Shown here piece after piece: positions 58,363 through 64,000 of a stretch of DNA of 64,000 bases; the first letter of the stretch is position 1, and each line of letters opens with the position of its first letter. Source of the DNA: Nemopilema nomurai (taxonomy: Eukaryota; Cnidaria; Scyphozoa; Rhizostomeae; Rhizostomatidae); assembly GCA_003864495.1 (NCBI GenBank), contig ML133478.1, positions 1,353,606 through 1,417,605 on the forward strand, written 5' to 3'. The notes below the pieces were generated by a model that saw only the letters and a program-made list of their open reading frames with translations, made no database searches and was not told where the DNA came from. The translations under genes and the position numbers were made by a program.

Positions 58363-61300
58363 TTACCACAGAATGAAGAGACACGTGACCAGAAGCAGAA
58401 CAGCAAGGCAGCTAGACTGTAAGTTGTTTCCACTGTTTTCACCTACAGCAAACATAAACGTGTTTAAAAGATTTCAGCAACAAACCATATAAACAAACAC
58501 TTAACCAAATAATTAACTGAAAACAGCTTTGATGCATTGTGCTTTTGGCTCGTCTCTGATAATGCAATCACTAGGTCATATTGGTAGTCTTTAGCCATAG
58601 CGATGGACTTTAATTTTTCCTGCATGAATATTATTTAACCCTATTCAATTCATCATCAATGGGATAGTTATCATGCGTTGTATGCTAAATTTTGACAGAA
58701 GAATTCGATGACTCTGTCATCTTGTCAAATTGCCAATCCCGCAACTGGCTACGCTGGGATGCCTAGGTAATATTCTCCCTCGTTCACCCAAGTGTATGGT
58801 GATTTCCAACGAGAAGGTTACCACTGCAGTCATGTCATACTGCATAGTCACTTTGAGTGGAAAAGTGCAAATATGTTTTTCAAAAAGAATTACCCAATAC
58901 TATTCTGCAGAAACAATCAAATTTCTCTGTAAATCCATGCTTATGATTTTAAACAAATGCTTCGAAATTTAGCTCTGCTCTCTTATTAACACACTCAAAA
59001 GTTAGTTCTTTGCAGGTTATTACCAACATATACCCATGCTTGCATATTGTGATTTTTACCACTAAATGAGAATTAGCACTGTATAATGTTTTAATGCTTA
59101 AAAAAATGTTCACTATTGTCAGGTTTATTTCACTCCTTGCTGTCTAGTCACATCAGTTTTCATATTCGTTGTTTTCTTTAAGATATTCTACAACGTGAAA
59201 TGTAAACATACCCCATGTAGTCTTCTTTTGTACTTCAAAAATCGTTTCCATTCCCCCTTGTTTGTGGTCATTGACATGACAATGCAGTAGCCACTTTCCT
59301 GGGTTCACGGGGGTCATCTCCAGCGACGCAAATACTCCAGGAAAAATGTCATAGACATCATCGACGTGTTCTGAATTTGTTCTCTGTAACCAAGATTAAT
59401 TGCATAGCACGGTAATTTCGTTGTCATTGCAAACAATGGTAAATTGTGTTAATAGTGTTAATACATTCAAATTAGTTAATCGTGAAAAAATGAGCTGCAT
59501 TTATGTAACAAAAAGAGTTGAAGGTTTATTGTAGACGAATTCCCATTTAGGTGCTATTTAAGTGCATTAGATACCATTTTCCTTTCCATTAAACTCTCAT
59601 GCATTGCACGTTTGTCAATGGCACCCAAGTCAAGACAGTGGCGATGGCTTTTCAAACATTTGCAAAAACAAGCTTTCTTATGCATATGCTGCTCATAAAC
59701 TATTCTGTTTTTTGTTTATCGTAAAATCTTTGTTTCAATTTAGGTTTCAAATTAGAAATTTTGACTTTAAGTTAGAAATTTTGATTGCTGTTTCGCCCAT
59801 CCATCTAATTAATGGCAGCACTTCAAGAGCAGCGAGGGAGAAATCATCTATGGCAGCTTCGCATTGGCTTTGTCTAATTTCAAACTACGATAGGTGGATC
59901 CCATTATAGAGAGGGAAAATATAGGCAAAGGTATGCCCCATATTTTATATCTATTTAATGAACATGCTGCCTCAAACGCCAGCCTGGGCTAATAAATAAA
60001 TTTGCTTGGGAACTTTTGCAAGAGCTAAATCTTTGGATATCTAGAAGGATTCAATTTTAAAGAGGGAAAATAAAGACAAATATATGCCCGCTATTTTATT
60101 TTTATTTAATAAAGAGACACGTGTTCATTAAATAGATACCTTATGCGAGAAACAAATCATTCCATTCAACCAAACAGCAGTTAATATTCTCTTGACACTT
60201 ACATGAATAAACGAGTTGCCATGGAAATGCACAGTGTGTATGTCAACCTCGTTTCCGATGCCGATTACGTACCAGGCCACCTTTTCTCCCATGGTCATTT
60301 TGAATTGTCCTCCATTGTGTGGCCCGTTGCTGTAAAGGTATCCGTTTATGGCATGCATCTTGTTGCTCTCCTTAAACTGTGCGCTTGTCTTCACAACTGC
60401 ACTGGGTTTGAGTGCATACTCCTTTATGTTATCGTCGAGATACCAGCTCTCGTTTTCGTCCAGCACTGCAAAAAGCACTGTAAATTCCCTGTCAATATCC
60501 TTTCGTTTTCCATTCACTAGCGTGCCCTGCAAGGAATTCATTTTTGCTGTCAATACCTTTGGTGGCTGATACCAAAAATAGTTAAAAGCATTAAAGCAGT
60601 GGCATCATTATATGAAGATTAGTTCGTTGATGACGTCATTGAGCATAAAACTCGCAGTAACAAATCTGATATACCACGATTCTGATTACGCGACATCGAG
60701 GATCTAATGGATCGGCCCACGGTTATTTTAAAAACATGGTGCTAAACTAGCTTAAAGCTTGAATGAATGCAGGTGCATGTTTAAATGTTGATGCTTCTAC
60801 GAAGTTCATCTTTTTTAAATGCACAGATTGGAGGGCTGCGGAATTAAATAAGATAATAGCAGATTCTGTGGTATTTTGCCACATAACAACTTTATAGACT
60901 GTTATTGCTCTTGGGAGATGTATAAGACTCTAGGGATCTGTTAACAAAAAACCAATTCATTGTTCGTTTGAATTTTATATCCTCAAGAGAATCTAGCCTT
61001 CGTTCGTGCGGAACATTCTGGAATTGACTATTTCATATCGTGGCGTGCTGGAAATGGCAGTTATCTTGCAAACAAATTGCTGCGAATCGCTCTGGAGCAA
61101 ATTATATGTTTTAAAGACAACAGTCTCGTCATATGTTGCACGCCTGATTTCAAACTCATGAAGCATCGCACCTTTCTACATGTTATCAACGGACCAACAA
61201 GCCCCGAATTCGTGTCTTTCACAGGATTGACTGCAGAATAGTAGGCCCACGTTAAGCATGCACCATCATTTGGACCAGGAGCAGCTCGGCTTGGCACAAA

Positions 61301-63754
61301 CCAGCGGTATGTGTATTCTTTTCCAGGAGCAATGGCACCTCCCCTATGCTTTGTTCCATCATTGTAGATAGTACCCTCATTGTCTTTGCTGAAAAACACT
61401 TGGAAATATCAGATTTTAGGCTTAGAATTTTCTTCGGTTAGGGCCAATCTTGTTAAATCGCGAAACTATGTGCTGTTAGCAGAAATAGCCAGAAGGAAAC
61501 TTGAGAACTCTCAAACATCAATGGAAGTGCTGTATCAACAATAATTTATACCACATCAATGGAAGTGCTGTATCTAGACATATTTGTTTCACATAACCTG
61601 GACAGAATTGACACCATTCATATCGGCTTGCATTCTTTAAAATTTACATTATTGCATACCTCGATCTATTTCATCGAATTGTCAGTTCCAACATTAAACA
61701 AATCTGTCTTCCCACTTTTATCATTTTAAACAGCGCTGTCATTGCGAAAAGAAATTCCCGTAGCCCTTCCATTTGCACAATTCTCAGTATCCAATAACTA
61801 AACGATTTTCTCATTTTTGTGATTACCTAAAAAGCGACGGCCCAGTTACCTCCTCCCAGAATACTCGAAACAGAACAAGCAAATAAATTACCTGTAAAAC
61901 ACTCCATGCGGGTTTATTGAGTAATTCCTGCTCGCCATGTTTTTGGCAACAACAACAACCTCGTCGCCTTCTTCCGCCATGATCATGGGCCCCAAGATTC
62001 CCAAGTGTTCAGTGCGGTCGGTAGCACGTACGGTTCTGGTGAAGGTCTCATCTGTGTACTGAATATACAAGGCCTTTTTGTAAACCTTGCCAATGGTCGT
62101 ATTTGTACGTTCCGTGAAGGTCTTCGAACTGCATAAACGAAAGCGGAGGAGAGAAAAATGAAGACTCTACGTTTCAAAGGATCGCCACTAATGCCCCCGG
62201 CTGTAAAATTTTGCTAGTGAGCATTGCTGGCTAACTGATAAATAGGCAGTAAAAAGCATGGTACTGTATTTGAAATATAGTCGTCTTGATCTGGCTAAAA
62301 GTTTTGAAACTGTGGCTAGAAATATGTGACTTGGAAGGAATGGACCTAGCTTTCATGCCAAGCCAGTGCCATATGTTAACTTGTCTTCGAAAAATTGAAG
62401 TAAATTGACACACAAAGCTGTATTCTGTGATTTGACATTGGTTCTAGGTGTTGCCATTTTGACATTCAAATCTAATGAGAACACTACGTTACTTTAGACG
62501 AGCATCACAATTCAAGTATGTACAAACACAAATAAATAATATGTAGTGGACAGTTTGGAAAAATAGGACATGTTCGGACAGGAAGCGGAAGCATACTTCG
62601 AGTCAGCATTGAGCTGTTCGCCTGAAGTAAGTTGCATGTCATTCGGAGCATAGTCCCATTCTGCCTCAACGATGCCAATGAAGTATTTTCTTTTGGTCGC
62701 TGCGCTGAATGGCTGCTGCGTGGCGGCACATGAGTTGACTTTGTAGGTGAACTTCATTCCCGTTAGATAATGATCATTGACTCGGCACCCAACTGCCCAG
62801 GTCCCTGTGTTGTCTGGGGTCATTGTGAATGTCGCTGAGCTCCCTACCCAAATAAAACATACAACGATTAAATAGCTTACTAGGGACGGGGTGAAGGCCT
62901 CAAGGCTATGAAAGGTAACCAAATTTAAGACAGTTGCAATAGTTTGAAAAATTAGCTCTGTTTCCCCCTTAGAGGATTTTGAAACCGCCGCGTATTCATA
63001 ATAAGCGAAGAACAACTTGTCTTCATCTAAGTATTATAAAACTGGCTGGAAAATGAAAGCCAAGTTTTATGAAGCTAATTAATGAACCCAAAGAAAAATC
63101 TTTGCAGGGAGATATGATCATGTCTGAAGCAATTTTCTATCTGACATGCCTCGGAAAATAGACAATTTTTAAAATAAATATGAAGCAAAGACTGATTGCT
63201 GACTATAAACGTAACATATTTTCAGAAACGATACATGTGAAAACGTAGAAAGCGAAGCATAGGTTGCGGAACGTGTGATACGAAATGAATACCAATATGA
63301 AACGAAACGAGTAAAGCGAATACAAAAGGGATTAGATTAAATAGGGTTAATGAGTCATTCAGGCTGCGTTAGGGTCCAGACTCCTGTACTAGGGCCCAGA
63401 CTCCAGTACTTGACAATGAAAACAGAAATTCAATTTATCGGAAAATGGACCAAAAATTATGAAGAGGAAGAAGAATATGACAACAAAAAGACGATGCTTA
63501 GAGAGAAGGTGAAGAATAAGAAGATGCTTCTCTGTCCTGGGACGTACCTGGGAAAATCATGAGCGAGTCTTTGCGATTTCCATCCTGACTGATGACATTT
63601 CCAGCGAAATAAATGGAGTGCAGGTCAATCTCGGTGCCAATGGCAAGCGCATAGAAAATGACTTTGTCGCCTTGGCACATTTCCAGCCCGAGGTCACCAA
63701 ACATAAAGCCATTGATCTGGTGCATTTTGTTGCTCTCCTTGAAGTCTTCGTCAC
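58363..63754 (-). CDS. Ceruloplasmin/hephaestin-type multicopper ferroxidase (3' part)
   Basis: C-terminal half, about 507 aa, of an extracellular ferroxidase (oxidises Fe2+ for export/transport, reduces O2 to water). Exons 5' to 3': 63754-63548, 62843-62597, 62128-61892, 61388-61172, 60565-60203, 59383-59212, 58442-58363; phases join. It matches ceruloplasmin domains 4-6: KESNKMHQINGFMFGD and a type-1 copper site (H in EIDLHSIYFAGN, C in GCRVNDH, H, M in LTGM); HLGILGPMI; YRWFVPSRAAPGPNDGAC; LDENESWYLDDNIKEYAL; then EVDIHTVHFHGNSF and LLHCHVNDHKQGGME, giving the domain-6 type-1 site and half of the trinuclear centre with all ligands present. The other half should be in domain 1, outside the window. 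The last exon gives GENSGNNLQSS then CLAVLLLVTCLFILW and TAA: a hydrophobic end without a cytosolic tail, like a GPI signal. Confidence 0.93.
59078..59141 (+). repeat. Dispersed repeat copy B
   Basis: Second copy of the 57752 segment, in the last intron of the multicopper oxidase gene. The shared core is ATGTTCACTATTGTCAGG with the flanks TTTTAATGCTTA and TTTCACT.CTTGCT. Confidence 0.75.
61515..61574. repeat. 22-bp direct repeat pair
   Basis: ACATCAATGGAAGTGCTGTA followed by TC occurs at 61515 and again at 61553 without a change, in an oxidase intron. Confidence 0.85.
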
Positions 63755-64000
63755 CTGTGAAGTTCATTTACATGATACATCAGCTAAGTGTTCATTTATG
63801 ATAAGTCTTACAGCATTTATCAACATCTTGTCGACATCTCTTTGGCTTAGTAGCCTCTCTTTCGCACATCTTCCTTGAAAAGAGGTCAACACTCTAGTCA
63901 ACCGTTGTTATTGACAATGCGTCGGTATCTGTTGCAAAATACCCAAGCCACTGGCAAAAACGACATTTTTTCATTTTGAAAATAAGGTAAATTGCTTAAT
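63755..64000. other. Oxidase intron reaching the window edge
   Basis: Upstream intron of the multicopper oxidase; the exon at 63548-63754 begins at acceptor TTCACAG. No further exon recognised before base 64000, so domains 1-3 and the signal peptide lie outside. Confidence 0.6.

Noticed and set aside
58363..58430. Alternative last oxidase exon after the TTACAG at about 58418
   Set aside because: In the required phase it stops at the first codon, and its hydrophobic frame (LAALLFCFW) needs another phase; the acceptor at 58443 joins correctly.

Overview
The window is eukaryotic nuclear DNA. Coding sequence is cut into short exons (29 to 363 nt) with almost exclusively GT..AG introns, there are no operons, and the spaces between exons are AT-rich and full of simple repeats. 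The gene set (NLE1, MAPKAPK5, CCDC62, MFSD13A/TMEM180, a ceruloplasmin/hephaestin-type oxidase and Boule/DAZ-like RRM genes) is animal. Protein divergence from vertebrates, compact introns and gene style suggest a non-bilaterian or basal animal, most likely a cnidarian such as a coral or anemone. That assignment is inference.

Layout. 1-14252 (+): 3' part of NLE1 (Notchless, WD40 ribosome-assembly factor); its 6.6 kb intron holds an antisense single-RRM gene (7827-9759, -). 16292-28688 (+): a complete MAPKAPK5 (MK5/PRAK) kinase gene, 14 coding exons whose phases all join, about 477 aa. 28689-31422: intergenic. 31423-39752 (-): a complete CCDC62 homologue, 21 coding exons, about 579 aa, convergent with MK5. 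39753-43282: intergenic between two divergent genes, with an NRF1 palindrome near the CCDC62 start and a candidate hAT-like element. 43283-55136 (+): MFSD13A/TMEM180 transporter-like gene, 16 coding exons including a 29-nt microexon, about 457 aa. One of its introns holds a second antisense RRM gene (47525-48588, -), paralogous to the one in NLE1. 55137-58362: intergenic. 58363-63754 (-): the 3' part of a multicopper ferroxidase gene (domains 4 to 6) ending in a hydrophobic, GPI-signal-like tail; its 5' part lies beyond the window.

The genes do not form one pathway: they are housekeeping, signalling and germline-type genes lying side by side. The most unusual features are: (1) two paralogous antisense Boule/DAZ-like genes about 40 kb apart, each nested in an intron of an unrelated gene, with an intron at the homologous position; (2) a 31-bp minisatellite containing no AG dinucleotide that runs directly into the 3' splice site of the MK5 activation-loop exon, with a near-perfect 250-bp higher-order duplication; (3) an apparent frameshift in the second RRM gene; (4) the GPI-like end of the oxidase. 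Exon ends were placed by hand from splice signals, phase and family similarity; no search was run.
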